From assembly GCA_013811715.1 (NCBI GenBank), contig JACCUS010000435.1, positions 1-8,449 of the forward strand: 8,449 bases of DNA, given 5' to 3'. Shown here piece by piece: positions 1 to 6,350 of the stretch. This stretch comes from Nocardioidaceae bacterium. GTDB lineage: Bacteria; Actinomycetota; Actinomycetes; Propionibacteriales; Nocardioidaceae. Positions within the stretch are counted from its first letter, which is position 1. Each line of letters begins with the position of its first letter. The translations under genes were made by a program, and so were the position numbers. The notes beneath the pieces were generated by a model. It was not told the origin of the DNA and did no database searches. It saw only the letters and a program-made list of their open reading frames with translations.

Positions 1-473
1 GAGCAGCCGGCTCGCGGGACAACGGCCCACGCGCGCCCGTCGAAGAGGTCGGCGGCCGCCGCGAGCGGGCCGGACCGCTCGCTGCCCGCGATCGGATGCC
101 CGCCGACGTACCTGCGGAGCTCGACACCGGAGTCGACGAGCTCCGCCAACGGCTTGGCCTTCACACTCCCCACATCGGTCACGACGGCAGTCGGATACGT
201 CCTCAGCGCCACCGCGATCTCGGCGCCGAGGTGGTCCGGGGGCGTCGCCACCACGACCACCGCGGGCTGAACCGACAACGGCGAATCCGACCCGGCCCCT
301 CGCGAAGCCGCCACATGCGCCACGGTCGGGTCCGCATCGCTAACGAAGACGTCGACGCCGGCTCGCACCAGGGCCAGCCCCACCGACGAGCCAACCAACC
401 CCGCACCCACGACCAGGACAGGACCTGGCAGGCGTCCACTGGTGACGGCGCTGTGCTCACCAGTGCCGGTCAT
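1..473 (-). CDS. tyrA: Prephenate dehydrogenase, N-terminal part (gene runs off the left edge)
   Basis: Catalyses the NAD(P)-dependent oxidative decarboxylation of prephenate to 4-hydroxyphenylpyruvate in tyrosine synthesis, in the cytoplasm. Only the first 157 residues are present. Visible signs are a Rossmann nucleotide-binding loop GAGLVGSS at residues 23-30 after a hydrophobic strand (PVLVVGAG), a second strand VVVVATPPDHL near 72-82, the family motif TDVGSVK at 99-105, and GGHPIAGSERSG at 124-135, which carries the prephenate-binding histidine of the TyrA family. The ATG at 473 lies 26 bp after the rluB stop, with only a weak GAAGG-like ribosome site. An in-frame TTG two codons upstream (479) is an alternative start. 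It sits last in the visible parA-scpAB-rluB run and is probably cotranscribed; in related actinomycetes cmk usually follows. Family assignment is secure. Presence of a C-terminal ACT domain cannot be judged. Confidence 0.93.
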   Translation of the reverse strand, partial: MTGTGEHSAVTSGRLPGPVLVVGAGLVGSSVGLALVRAGVDVFVSDADPTVAHVAASRGAGSDSPLSVQPAVVVVATPPDHLGAEIAVALRTYPTAVVTDVGSVKAKPLAELVDSGVELRRYVGGHPIAGSERSGPLAAAADLFDGRAWAVVPRAGC

Positions 474-499
474 TGACAAAGCGTAAACCGGCCTTCGGC

Positions 500-1255
500 C
501 TAGAGACCGACCGCGTCGAGAAGCGTGCCCAACTCGTCGGCGGTCAGATCGCGCACCGAGCCGGAGGCGAGGTGCCCCAGCCCGATCGGCCCGATCGCCG
601 TGCGCGACAACCGCAGCACCGGGTGACCCACCTCGGCCAGCAGCCGACGGACGATGTGGTTGCGCCCCTCGTGGATGACGAGCTCCACCATCGATCTCCC
701 CCCGTGCGAGCCGACGACGCGGAACGCGTCGACGCCGACCGGTCCGTCCTCCAGCACCACGCCCTCCAGCAGGGACCGGCGCACCCTGGGCTTGACCACG
801 CCCGCCACCTGGGCGACGTACGTCTTCTGCAGCTCGTACGACGGATGGGCGAGTCGGTGGGCGAACTCGCCATCGTTGGTGAGGACGACCAGGCCGTCGG
901 TGTCGGTGTCGAGGCGGCCGACGTGGAAGAGGCGTTCGGGCCGGTCGCCGAGCAGCTCGCGCAGGTCCGGCCGGCCTGCCTCGTCGGCCATCGTGCTCAC
1001 CATGCCGCGGGGCTTGTTGGCCACCAGGTAGACGTGGCGCTGGGCCACCGGCAGCCGCTTCCCGTCGACTCGGATGACCGCGGTCTCGGGGTCGACGCGA
1101 GAACCGAGCTGAGTGACGACCGCACCGTCGACCTCGACCCGCCCTGCGGCCATCAAGGTCTCGCACTTGCGGCGGCTTGCCACGCCGGACTGGGCGAGCA
1201 CCTTCTGCAACCGTACCGCCTGCGGCCCGGCTGTCGGCAGCGATCCGCCCGTCAT
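500..1255 (-). CDS. rluB: Pseudouridine synthase of the RsuA/RluB/RluE family (probably 23S rRNA)
   Basis: Isomerises a uridine in ribosomal RNA to pseudouridine, most likely in 23S rRNA as for RluB. The 251-residue protein has an N-terminal S4 RNA-binding domain (about residues 14-60, RLQKVLAQSGVASRRKCE and the GRVEVDG turn). The catalytic domain follows, with YLVANKPRGMVST at 76-88, the signature HVGRLDTDTDGLVVLTNDG at 111-129 with nucleophile Asp116, and the late motif HEGRNHIVRRLL at 195-206. Length is normal for the family. The ATG at 1255 lies 13 bp after the scpB stop and is overlapped by the TGA of a six-codon mini-ORF, suggesting coupling to scpB. The first 13 residues before the S4 domain are low in complexity, so a slightly different start is possible. 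Position after scpB is the usual one in Gram-positive bacteria. RsuA-type 16S specificity cannot be excluded from sequence alone, but context favours RluB. Confidence 0.93.
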   Translation of the reverse strand: MTGGSLPTAGPQAVRLQKVLAQSGVASRRKCETLMAAGRVEVDGAVVTQLGSRVDPETAVIRVDGKRLPVAQRHVYLVANKPRGMVSTMADEAGRPDLRELLGDRPERLFHVGRLDTDTDGLVVLTNDGEFAHRLAHPSYELQKTYVAQVAGVVKPRVRRSLLEGVVLEDGPVGVDAFRVVGSHGGRSMVELVIHEGRNHIVRRLLAEVGHPVLRLSRTAIGPIGLGHLASGSVRDLTADELGTLLDAVGL

Positions 1256-1278
1256 GCCCGCTCGGCCGTCATGCCCGC
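1249..1278. repeat. 13-bp perfect direct repeat, 17-bp period, at the scpB/rluB junction
   Basis: CCGTCATGCCCGC occurs at 1249-1261 and again at 1266-1278 on the plus strand. On the minus strand each copy contains an ATGACGG. The first copy in transcription order contains the scpB stop and the second the rluB start. The simplest reading is a 17-bp tandem duplication of an ancestral ATGA stop/start overlap. Confidence 0.7.
1252..1272 (-). other. Six-codon mini-ORF linking scpB to rluB
   Basis: The minus strand reads ATG ACG GCC GAG CGG GCA TGA, encoding M-T-A-E-R-A. Its ATG overlaps the scpB stop as ATGA, and its TGA overlaps the rluB ATG as ATGA. It lies within what looks like a 17-bp tandem duplication. 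A ribosome ending scpB could restart here and then at rluB. There is no evidence that the peptide itself matters. Confidence 0.4.
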
Positions 1279-1856
1279 CCGGGCGCGTCGGACAGCTCGA
1301 GCTCCGCCTCGATCTGAGCCATCTCGGGCAGCAGCGGCGCGATCTCGGGCAGTGCCTCGAGGCTGGTCAGACCCATCCGCTCCAGGAAGTAGGCGGTGGT
1401 CCCGAACAGGTGGGCCCCGGTCTCGGGGTCGTACCCGGCCTCCTCGATGAGCCCTCGCGACACCAGGGTCCGGACCACGCCGTCGACGTTGACGCCGCGG
1501 ATCGCAGCCACCCGGGCGCGGCTGATCGGCTGGCGATACGCGACCACGGCGAGGGTCTCAAGCGCTGCCTGGGTGAGCCGTGCCCGTTGGCCTTCGACGA
1601 CGAACTGCCCGACGATCGGGGCGTAGTGGGCACGCGAGTAGAACCGCCAGCCTGCCCCCACCCGACGCAGGTCGAAGCCGCGGCCCTCCGCGGTATAGGA
1701 GTCGGACAGCGCGGCCAGCGCGGCCTCCACGTCGGCTGGCGGCACGTCCACCGCCTGTGCGAGGACAAGGTGGTCCATGGGCTCGTCGGCGACCATCAAC
1801 ACCGCCTCGAGGGCGGGCTTGAGCTCTTTCGCCGAACCGGTGGTCTCGGTCGTCAC
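1269..1856 (-). CDS. scpB: Segregation and condensation protein B
   Basis: Kite-family subunit that dimerises and binds the kleisin ScpA in the SMC-ScpAB condensin, which acts on the nucleoid to compact and separate sister chromosomes. The 195-residue protein has two winged-helix domains. The N-terminal one spans about residues 9-87 (ELKPALEAVLMVADEPM through GWRFYSRAHYAPIV). The C-terminal one spans about 90-165, with the typical LAVVAYRQPISRARVAAIRG at 102-121, the LVSRGLIEEAG turn and LFGTTAYFLERMGL at 150-163. An acidic tail, EMAQIEAELELSD, follows. Length is normal. The GTG at 1856 overlaps the scpA stop as GTGA, so the two subunits are probably coupled at translation, in keeping with a fixed complex. 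Identification is secure. Confidence 0.96.
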   Translation of the reverse strand: MTTETTGSAKELKPALEAVLMVADEPMDHLVLAQAVDVPPADVEAALAALSDSYTAEGRGFDLRRVGAGWRFYSRAHYAPIVGQFVVEGQRARLTQAALETLAVVAYRQPISRARVAAIRGVNVDGVVRTLVSRGLIEEAGYDPETGAHLFGTTAYFLERMGLTSLEALPEIAPLLPEMAQIEAELELSDAPGRA

Positions 1857-2788
1857 GTCGTCTCCTTTGTGTCTGCACGGCGGGTGGCCGGTGAATGACT
1901 GTCGGTGGCTTGCCCGATACGTCGGACGTCGTCCTCGGTGACTTCCTCCGCGAGCACCTCCGCAGCCTCGGCGACCGGGTCGTCGTACTCGTCGACGACA
2001 TCGACGGCGCCCTCGTCCGACCCGGTCCAGCGGATGGACAGCTCGCTCAACGGTGTCACCTGGTCGAAGGCGACCACGCCCTCGCGGAACAGCTCCAGCA
2101 GCGCCAGGAACCGGGCGACTGTGGTCGCGGTGTTCGGTGAGCCGGCGACCAGTGCGCGAAACGAGGTGATGCGGCTGCGCCGGAGCCGCTCCACGATGGC
2201 AGCGGCCTGCTCGCGAACGCTGACCTGGGGGGCGTGCAGGTGCGCCACGCCCAAGGTGGGTTCTTGTCTTGGCTCCAGGGTCAGCGCGGCCAGGGCTGCG
2301 AACTCCTCGAGCCCGAGCGGGATCGAGACCTCCGGCAACATCTTGGCGAACCGCTCCTCCAGACCGACCGAGCGCGCCACCTGCCTCGACTCATCGGTCA
2401 TCTGTCGCTCGATCATCGCGGCCACCTGCTTGAACGCCCGGTACTGAAGCAACCGCGCCAGGAGCAGGTCGCGAGCCTCGAGCAGTGTGAGGTCGTCCTC
2501 GTCCTCGACGTCGGCCGAGGGCAGCAGCCGGACGACCTTCAAGTCCAGGAGTGTGGCCGCCACGACGAGGAACGAGGTGGTCTGCTCCAGCTCGTTCTCG
2601 GCACCCAACGTCTTGATGTGCGCGATGAACTCGTCGGTCACCCGCGACAGCGCGACCTCGGTGATGTCGAGCTTGTGCTTGGAGATGAGCTGCACGAGCA
2701 GGTCGAAGGGACCTTCGAAGTTCTCCAGGTGTACGGCGAACCCACCGCCCGCCTCTGCTGAGCCGACCTCTCCGAGCGTGAGGTTCAC
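1853..2788 (-). CDS. scpA: Segregation and condensation protein A (kleisin)
   Basis: Kleisin subunit of bacterial condensin: its N-terminus contacts the SMC neck, its C-terminus the other SMC head, and its middle the ScpB dimer. The 311-residue protein shows the family hallmark FAVHLENFEGPFDLLVQLISKHKLDI (about 17-42), then helices DEFIAHI, TTSFLVVAATLLDLKVVRLLP (70-90) and an acidic linker VEDEDDL. Helical segments around ARDLLLARLLQYRAFKQVAAMIE (105-127) follow, and a C-terminal winged helix lies at about 185-255, ending FDQVTPLSELSIRWTG. After it comes an acidic tail of about 55 residues (259-311) that looks disordered. The GTG at 2788 overlaps the upstream stop as GTGA. About 16 residues precede the conserved core, so the start is plausible. 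smc itself is not in the window, as is usual in actinomycetes. Confidence 0.96.
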   Translation of the reverse strand: MNLTLGEVGSAEAGGGFAVHLENFEGPFDLLVQLISKHKLDITEVALSRVTDEFIAHIKTLGAENELEQTTSFLVVAATLLDLKVVRLLPSADVEDEDDLTLLEARDLLLARLLQYRAFKQVAAMIERQMTDESRQVARSVGLEERFAKMLPEVSIPLGLEEFAALAALTLEPRQEPTLGVAHLHAPQVSVREQAAAIVERLRRSRITSFRALVAGSPNTATTVARFLALLELFREGVVAFDQVTPLSELSIRWTGSDEGAVDVVDEYDDPVAEAAEVLAEEVTEDDVRRIGQATDSHSPATRRADTKETT

Positions 2789-3174
2789 CGGCCGCGCAAC
2801 CGGCGTACCAAGGCGCTGTCGTCGCCGGCCGCCTCCACGTCTGCTAACACGAGATGGATCGCCTCGCGGACGATGCGGCCGCGATCCACGGCCAGACCGT
2901 GCGACCGTCGCAGAGTCAACCGGGTGTGCTCCAGATCGAAGAGCTCGTCGGCCGTCACGTAGACCGTGATCTTCTCATCGTGCCGCACCCGGCCGCTCGG
3001 GGCGTGCTTCGGCTGCTCAGGCTCTTGCTCTTGCGGCGGTTGCTCTGCCGCCGACGGCGTCGGGACGACGGCCAGGGTGCCGCCTGCCTCCGGCACCTCG
3101 CCCGGGTATGCCTCGGCGTCCTCGGTGGGGCGGAAAAGCTCGTCCGCCCCGGGCAGGCTCACGCGTCGTGACAC
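2785..3174 (-). CDS. Small protein with a probable C-terminal ribbon-helix-helix DNA-binding domain, between parA and scpA
   Basis: I do not recognise a named family. The 129-residue protein has two parts. Residues 1-62 are acidic and rich in Pro, Glu and Gln (for example EQPPQEQEPEQP), probably disordered. Residues 63-116 look like a ribbon-helix-helix fold: a basic lead-in (GRVRHDE), one beta strand KITVYVT (68-74), helix A ADELFDLEHTRLTLRR (75-90), a turn GLAVDRGR (93-100) and helix B IVREAIHLVLADVEA. A basic end (RRLRGR) closes the protein. Two GTG starts compete. The one at 3174 has an AGGGAGG ribosome site 10 nt upstream and overlaps parA by 16 bp. The one at 3162 overlaps the parA stop as GTGA. 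I prefer 3174. The stop overlaps scpA. The pairing with ParA recalls ParA/ParG-type partition pairs, so a DNA-binding partner or autorepressor role is inferred. It is surely a gene; the fold is likely and the function open. Confidence 0.8.
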   Translation of the reverse strand: MSRRVSLPGADELFRPTEDAEAYPGEVPEAGGTLAVVPTPSAAEQPPQEQEPEQPKHAPSGRVRHDEKITVYVTADELFDLEHTRLTLRRSHGLAVDRGRIVREAIHLVLADVEAAGDDSALVRRLRGR

Positions 3175-4124
3175 CGCGCGAGCACCTCCCTCGCGAGCTG
3201 CCGGTAGGCGTCGGCACCTGGGGATTCGCTGGAGTAGGTGGTGAGCGGCTCACCCGCCACGGTCGCCTCGGAGAACTTCACCGTACGTCGGATCACCGTG
3301 TGGAAGACAGCGTCACCCCAACCGTCGACGAGGGTCTGCAGCACCTCTCGGCTGTGCAGCGTGCGGCCGTCGTACATCGTGCCGAGCAGCCCGACGATCT
3401 TCAGCTCGGGGTTGAGCCGGTCTTGGACCTTGTCGATCGTGCCCTTGAGCATCGCGACGCCGCGCAGCGCGAAGTACTCGCACTCGAGCGGCACGATCAC
3501 GCCGTGGGATGCCGTCAGCGCGTTCACCGTGAGCAGCCCCAGCGACGGTTGGCAGTCGATCAGCACGACGTCGTACGTCTCAAGCGTCGGGGCGAGTGCC
3601 CGCGCGAGAACCTGTTCGCGGGCGACCTCGTTGATCAGCTGCATCTCGGCGCCGGCGAAGTCGATGTTCGACGGGATCAGGTCGACCCCGGGGACGCGGG
3701 TCTTGAGGATCACCTCGTCAATCGGGGTGTCACGCTCCATCGTCAGGTGGTAGATGGTCGCGTCGACGGAGTTCGGGTTGATCCCGAGGCCGACGGTCAG
3801 CGAGGCCTGCGGGTCGAAGTCGACAAGCAGCACCTTGCGGCCGAGTTCTGCAAGCGCCGCGCCGAGGTTGATGGCGGTCGTGGTCTTGCCGACGCCACCC
3901 TTCTGGTTGCACATCGTGATCACCGTCGCGTTGCCGTGCTCGGTGATCGGGCCGGGATCGGGGAAGTCCGGCAGCGGACGGCCGGTGGGACCGATCGTCG
4001 GCGGAGCAGCGGGCGGCGGGGCGACGACCTCCGCAGGTGCCTCTGCCGGCGCCTCGGCCGCGGCTCGGGCCTCACGGTAAGCCAAAGGGGTCTTCGGGGG
4101 CGTTGCGAAGGTCGGCTCGCTCAC
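3159..4124 (-). CDS. parA: ParA/Soj-family ATPase (orphan, condensin-operon type)
   Basis: Walker-type ATPase of the ParA/MinD group, expected to bind DNA non-specifically when ATP-bound and to position a cargo on the nucleoid. The 321-residue protein shows the deviant Walker A motif KGGVGKTT (75-82, signature Lys in KGG), Walker A' LLVDFDPQAS (99-108) and Walker B YDVVLIDCQPS (184-194). The ParA-typical VPLECEYFALRG (211-222) and a C-terminal SPGADAYRQLAREVL helix are also present. Residues 1-65 form an Ala/Pro-rich extension before the ATPase core, and a stretch near GPTGRPLPDFPDPGPI looks ordered. The start is GTG at 4124, supported by GAGAGAGG 7 nt upstream; a nearby ATG at 4129 is out of frame and closes at once. 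It matches the ParA-like gene beside scpA in mycobacteria (Rv1708, from memory) and not the oriC-linked parAB. No parB lies here; the next gene may be its partner. Confidence 0.93.
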   Translation of the reverse strand: MSEPTFATPPKTPLAYREARAAAEAPAEAPAEVVAPPPAAPPTIGPTGRPLPDFPDPGPITEHGNATVITMCNQKGGVGKTTTAINLGAALAELGRKVLLVDFDPQASLTVGLGINPNSVDATIYHLTMERDTPIDEVILKTRVPGVDLIPSNIDFAGAEMQLINEVAREQVLARALAPTLETYDVVLIDCQPSLGLLTVNALTASHGVIVPLECEYFALRGVAMLKGTIDKVQDRLNPELKIVGLLGTMYDGRTLHSREVLQTLVDGWGDAVFHTVIRRTVKFSEATVAGEPLTTYSSESPGADAYRQLAREVLARCHDA

Positions 4125-4131
4125 GTCATGG

Positions 4132-4139
4132 CCTCTCTC
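4132..4139 (-). promoter_or_regulatory. Ribosome binding site deciding the parA GTG start
   Basis: Minus strand GAGAGAGG, 7 nt before the GTG at 4124. It rules in the GTG and makes the out-of-frame ATG at 4129 irrelevant. Confidence 0.7.
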
Positions 4140-4205
4140 GTCGGTCTCGGATCTGGGTCGGGTGCGGATGTGGCGGCCGGACCCCCACCACCTCGATCAC
4201 CCTAC

Positions 4206-4230
4206 GCCGACGGTTTGTCGATACGTCGGC
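4206..4230. repeat. Perfect interrupted palindrome upstream of parA (7-bp arms, 11-bp spacer)
   Basis: Arms GCCGACG (4206-4212) and CGTCGGC (4224-4230) are exact reverse complements separated by 11 bp. The centre-to-centre distance of 18 bp puts the arms on roughly the same side of the helix, give or take. It could be an operator or partition site, or an RNA hairpin ending the xerD transcript. No T-run follows on either strand, so a classical intrinsic terminator is unlikely. Confidence 0.55.
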
Positions 4231-4271
4231 AATTCGCCCCGGCGCGGCGACTCTATCCGCGGCGTCGCGGG

Positions 4272-5213
4272 TCATGCCAGCGCGCGCGGGTGGGAGGTGG
4301 CGTACACCTCGCGCAGCCGGTCGACGGTGACGAGCGTGTAGACCTGTGTCGTGGTCACCGACGCGTGCCCGAGCAGCTCCTGGACCACCCGGACGTCGGC
4401 GCCGCCGTCGAGCAGATGAGTGGCGAACGAGTGCCGCAGCGTGTGCGGTGACACCTCGCCGGTGACCCCGGCCCGGTCGGCGGCCCTGCCGAGCACCGCC
4501 CACGCCGATTGACGCGAGAGTCGGCCGCCGCGCGCGTTGAGAAAGACCGCCGCAGTCCCGCTCCCCGCACGCACCAGCTCAGGCCGGGCCCGCATCAGAT
4601 AGCCGGAACAAGCCTCCACCGCGTAGGACCCGACCGGCACGATGCGCTCCTTGCTGCCCTTCCCCGTCAGCCTCACCGCCCCCTGGTCGAGGTCCAGGTC
4701 GTCGACGTCCAGCCCGACCGCCTCGGAGATGCGTGCGCCGGTCCCGTACAAGAACTCCAGCAGGGCACGATCCCGGATCGCCAACGTGGTTCCCGCCGAC
4801 CCGGCCGCCTCGATGATGGCCTCGACCTCGGTCAGCGGCAGCGCCTTGGGAAGGCGCTTGGCCGGCGCGGGCGGCTTCACCGGCGCCGCAGGGTCCTGAG
4901 TCGACAGACCTTCCCGCAGTACGAACCTGTGGAAGCCACGTACGGCGACCAAGGTGCGGGCCGCGCTTCCGGAAGCCAGCGGCGGGTGCTCGGAGTCCCC
5001 CTCGCGCAGCCTCATCAAGAACTCGGAGACGTCGGCGGCGGAGACGTGCTGCACGTCGGACAGGTCGCGATCGGACAGGAAGGCGACGTACCGGCGCAGG
5101 TCGCGCCGGTACGACGCCATGGTATTGGCCGCCAGCCCGCGCTCGACCGACAGGTGGTCGAGGTAGGTGCGGACGACCCGGATCGGGTCGCCGTTGACCT
5201 GGCCAGTGCTCAG
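4272..5213 (-). CDS. xerD: Tyrosine recombinase XerD (probable CTG start)
   Basis: Site-specific tyrosine recombinase that resolves chromosome dimers at dif with a partner Xer protein. From a CTG at 5213 the protein has 313 residues. The N-terminal SAM-like core-binding domain spans about 10-110 (VVRTYLDHLSVERGLAANT, then MASYRRDLRRYVAFL). The catalytic domain has Arg161 (GTGARISE), Lys185 (TGKGSKER), His257 and Arg260 (SPHTLRHSFATHLL), His283 (LLGHAS) and nucleophile Tyr292 (TTQVYT). The C-terminus VYTLVTVDRLREVYATSHPRA is XerD-like. The first ATG (5120, 282 residues) would cut off the first conserved helix, yet the frame stays open upstream to a TGA, with no ATG, GTG or TTG in between. The CTG overlaps the ald stop as CTGA and follows GAGGTG by 5 nt. 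Family is secure; the exact start is likely but unusual. Confidence 0.93.
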   Translation of the reverse strand: MSTGQVNGDPIRVVRTYLDHLSVERGLAANTMASYRRDLRRYVAFLSDRDLSDVQHVSAADVSEFLMRLREGDSEHPPLASGSAARTLVAVRGFHRFVLREGLSTQDPAAPVKPPAPAKRLPKALPLTEVEAIIEAAGSAGTTLAIRDRALLEFLYGTGARISEAVGLDVDDLDLDQGAVRLTGKGSKERIVPVGSYAVEACSGYLMRARPELVRAGSGTAAVFLNARGGRLSRQSAWAVLGRAADRAGVTGEVSPHTLRHSFATHLLDGGADVRVVQELLGHASVTTTQVYTLVTVDRLREVYATSHPRALA

Positions 5214-6325
5214 CCGAGCACCTCATCGAGGCTGCGGTGCTCCATCTGGTGCGCATTGGCGACCGGCGCGTAGGTGACCTCGCCCGCGTGGGTGTTCAAC
5301 CCGAGCGCGAGTGAGGGGTCGTCGCGCATGGCCTGCTCCCAGCCCTGGTCGGCCACCGCCGCCACGTAGGGCAACGTCACGTTGGTCAGCGCGTACGTCG
5401 ACGTGTGCGGCACCGCCCCGGGCATGTTCGCCACGCAGTAGAACACCGAGTCGTGCACCATGTACGTCGGGTCGGCGTGGGTCGTGGGACGGGAGTCCTC
5501 GAAGCACCCGCCCTGGTCTATCGAGATGTCGACCAACACCGACCCCGGCCTCATCCGGGACACCAGCTCGTTCGACACCAAGGTGGGCGCCTTGGCGCCC
5601 GGCACCAGCACGGCGCCGATCACCATGTCGGCGTCGAGGACCGCCCGCTCCACCTCGAACTTGTTGGACGCCACCGTTTGCAGGTGGCCCTGGTAGATGC
5701 GGTCGGCCTCACGCAGTCGGTCGATGTTGCGGTCGAGCAGGAGCACCTCGGCCTGCATGCCGAGCGCGATCGCCGCCGCGTTCATCCCCGAGACCCCGGC
5801 CCCGATGACGACCGCCTTGGCCGCATGAACTCCGGAGACGCCGCCCATCAACACCCCGCGGCCACCTCCCTGGCGCATCAAGTGGTACGCGCCGCACTGC
5901 GGAGCGAGCCGCCCGGCGACCTCGCTCATCGGCGCCAACAGCGGCAAGGCGGCGTCCGACGTCTGCACCGTCTCGTAGGCGATCGAGGTGACGCGCTGTT
6001 TGAGCAGAGCGTCGGTGCACTCCCGTGACGCCGCCAGATGCAGGTAGGTGAAGAGGGTTTGGCCCTCGCGCATGAGGTGGTGCTCCTCGGCGATCGGCTC
6101 CTTGACCTTCAAGATAAGGTCACCGGTTCCCCACACGTCGTCCGCTGTGGGCAAGATCGTGGCGCCCTCGGCGGCGTACTCGTCGTCACCGATGGACGAC
6201 CCGAGCCCGGCGCTCTCCTCCACGTAGACCTGGTGGCCCCGGCTCGCGAGCTCGTGCACCCCGGCCGGCGTGATCGCGACCCGGTACTCGTGGTTCTTGA
6301 CTTCCTTCGGTACGCCGACCTTCAT
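5210..6325 (-). CDS. ald: L-alanine dehydrogenase
   Basis: Interconverts L-alanine and pyruvate plus ammonium with NAD/NADH in the cytoplasm. It serves alanine catabolism, and in related enzymes glyoxylate reduction to glycine. From the ATG at 6325 the protein has 371 residues, the length recalled for the M. tuberculosis enzyme, and the known active-site positions fall in register: Arg15 (NHEYRVAITPAG), Lys75 (ILKVKEP), His96 (LFTYLHLA) and Asp270 (LVDISIDQGG). The NAD-binding loop GAGVSG is at 175-180, with the ribose-binding Asp198 after it. The family C-terminus (NMPGAVPHTSTYALTN) is intact. A longer reading of the frame runs into pyrG and is not real. The start is backed by a purine-rich AAGAGTGAGGG, though its spacing is short. 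It lies 49 bp after pyrG and overlaps xerD. Confidence 0.97.
   Translation of the reverse strand: MKVGVPKEVKNHEYRVAITPAGVHELASRGHQVYVEESAGLGSSIGDDEYAAEGATILPTADDVWGTGDLILKVKEPIAEEHHLMREGQTLFTYLHLAASRECTDALLKQRVTSIAYETVQTSDAALPLLAPMSEVAGRLAPQCGAYHLMRQGGGRGVLMGGVSGVHAAKAVVIGAGVSGMNAAAIALGMQAEVLLLDRNIDRLREADRIYQGHLQTVASNKFEVERAVLDADMVIGAVLVPGAKAPTLVSNELVSRMRPGSVLVDISIDQGGCFEDSRPTTHADPTYMVHDSVFYCVANMPGAVPHTSTYALTNVTLPYVAAVADQGWEQAMRDDPSLALGLNTHAGEVTYAPVANAHQMEHRSLDEVLG
5219..5224 (-). promoter_or_regulatory. Ribosome binding site for the proposed CTG start of xerD
   Basis: Minus strand GAGGTG, inside the last codons of ald, 5 nt before the CTG at 5213. Its good spacing supports initiation at this non-standard codon, coupled to the end of ald translation. 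Confidence 0.5.
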
Positions 6326-6350
6326 GTCCCTCACTCTTCCCAGCCACCGG

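Larger units (their letters stand above)
4125..4271 (-). promoter_or_regulatory. parA upstream region, probable promoter of the parA-scpAB operon
   Basis: This 147-bp gap between xerD and parA is the largest in the window. It holds a perfect interrupted palindrome (annotated separately) and -10-like TANNNT hexamers on the minus strand: TAGAGT just after the xerD stop, and TAGGGT just after the palindrome. I see no well-spaced TTGACA-like -35 for either. Promoter activity is inferred from gap size and gene layout. Confidence 0.35.

Noticed and set aside
473..1450. 325-codon open frame on the plus strand, opposite rluB
   Set aside because: Low-complexity Arg/Pro/His-rich translation antisense to rluB and scpB, with no family resemblance.
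4125..4271. Canonical parS or a dif site next to parA/xerD
   Set aside because: No match to TGTTTCACGTGAAACA or to the actinobacterial dif core was seen in the gap. Only the unrelated GCCGACG/CGTCGGC palindrome is present.
3108..4451. 447-codon open frame on the plus strand, opposite parA and xerD
   Set aside because: It lies antisense to well-identified genes, shows no recognisable domain, is rich in Arg/Gly/His as expected of a GC-rich shadow frame, and crosses several gene borders.
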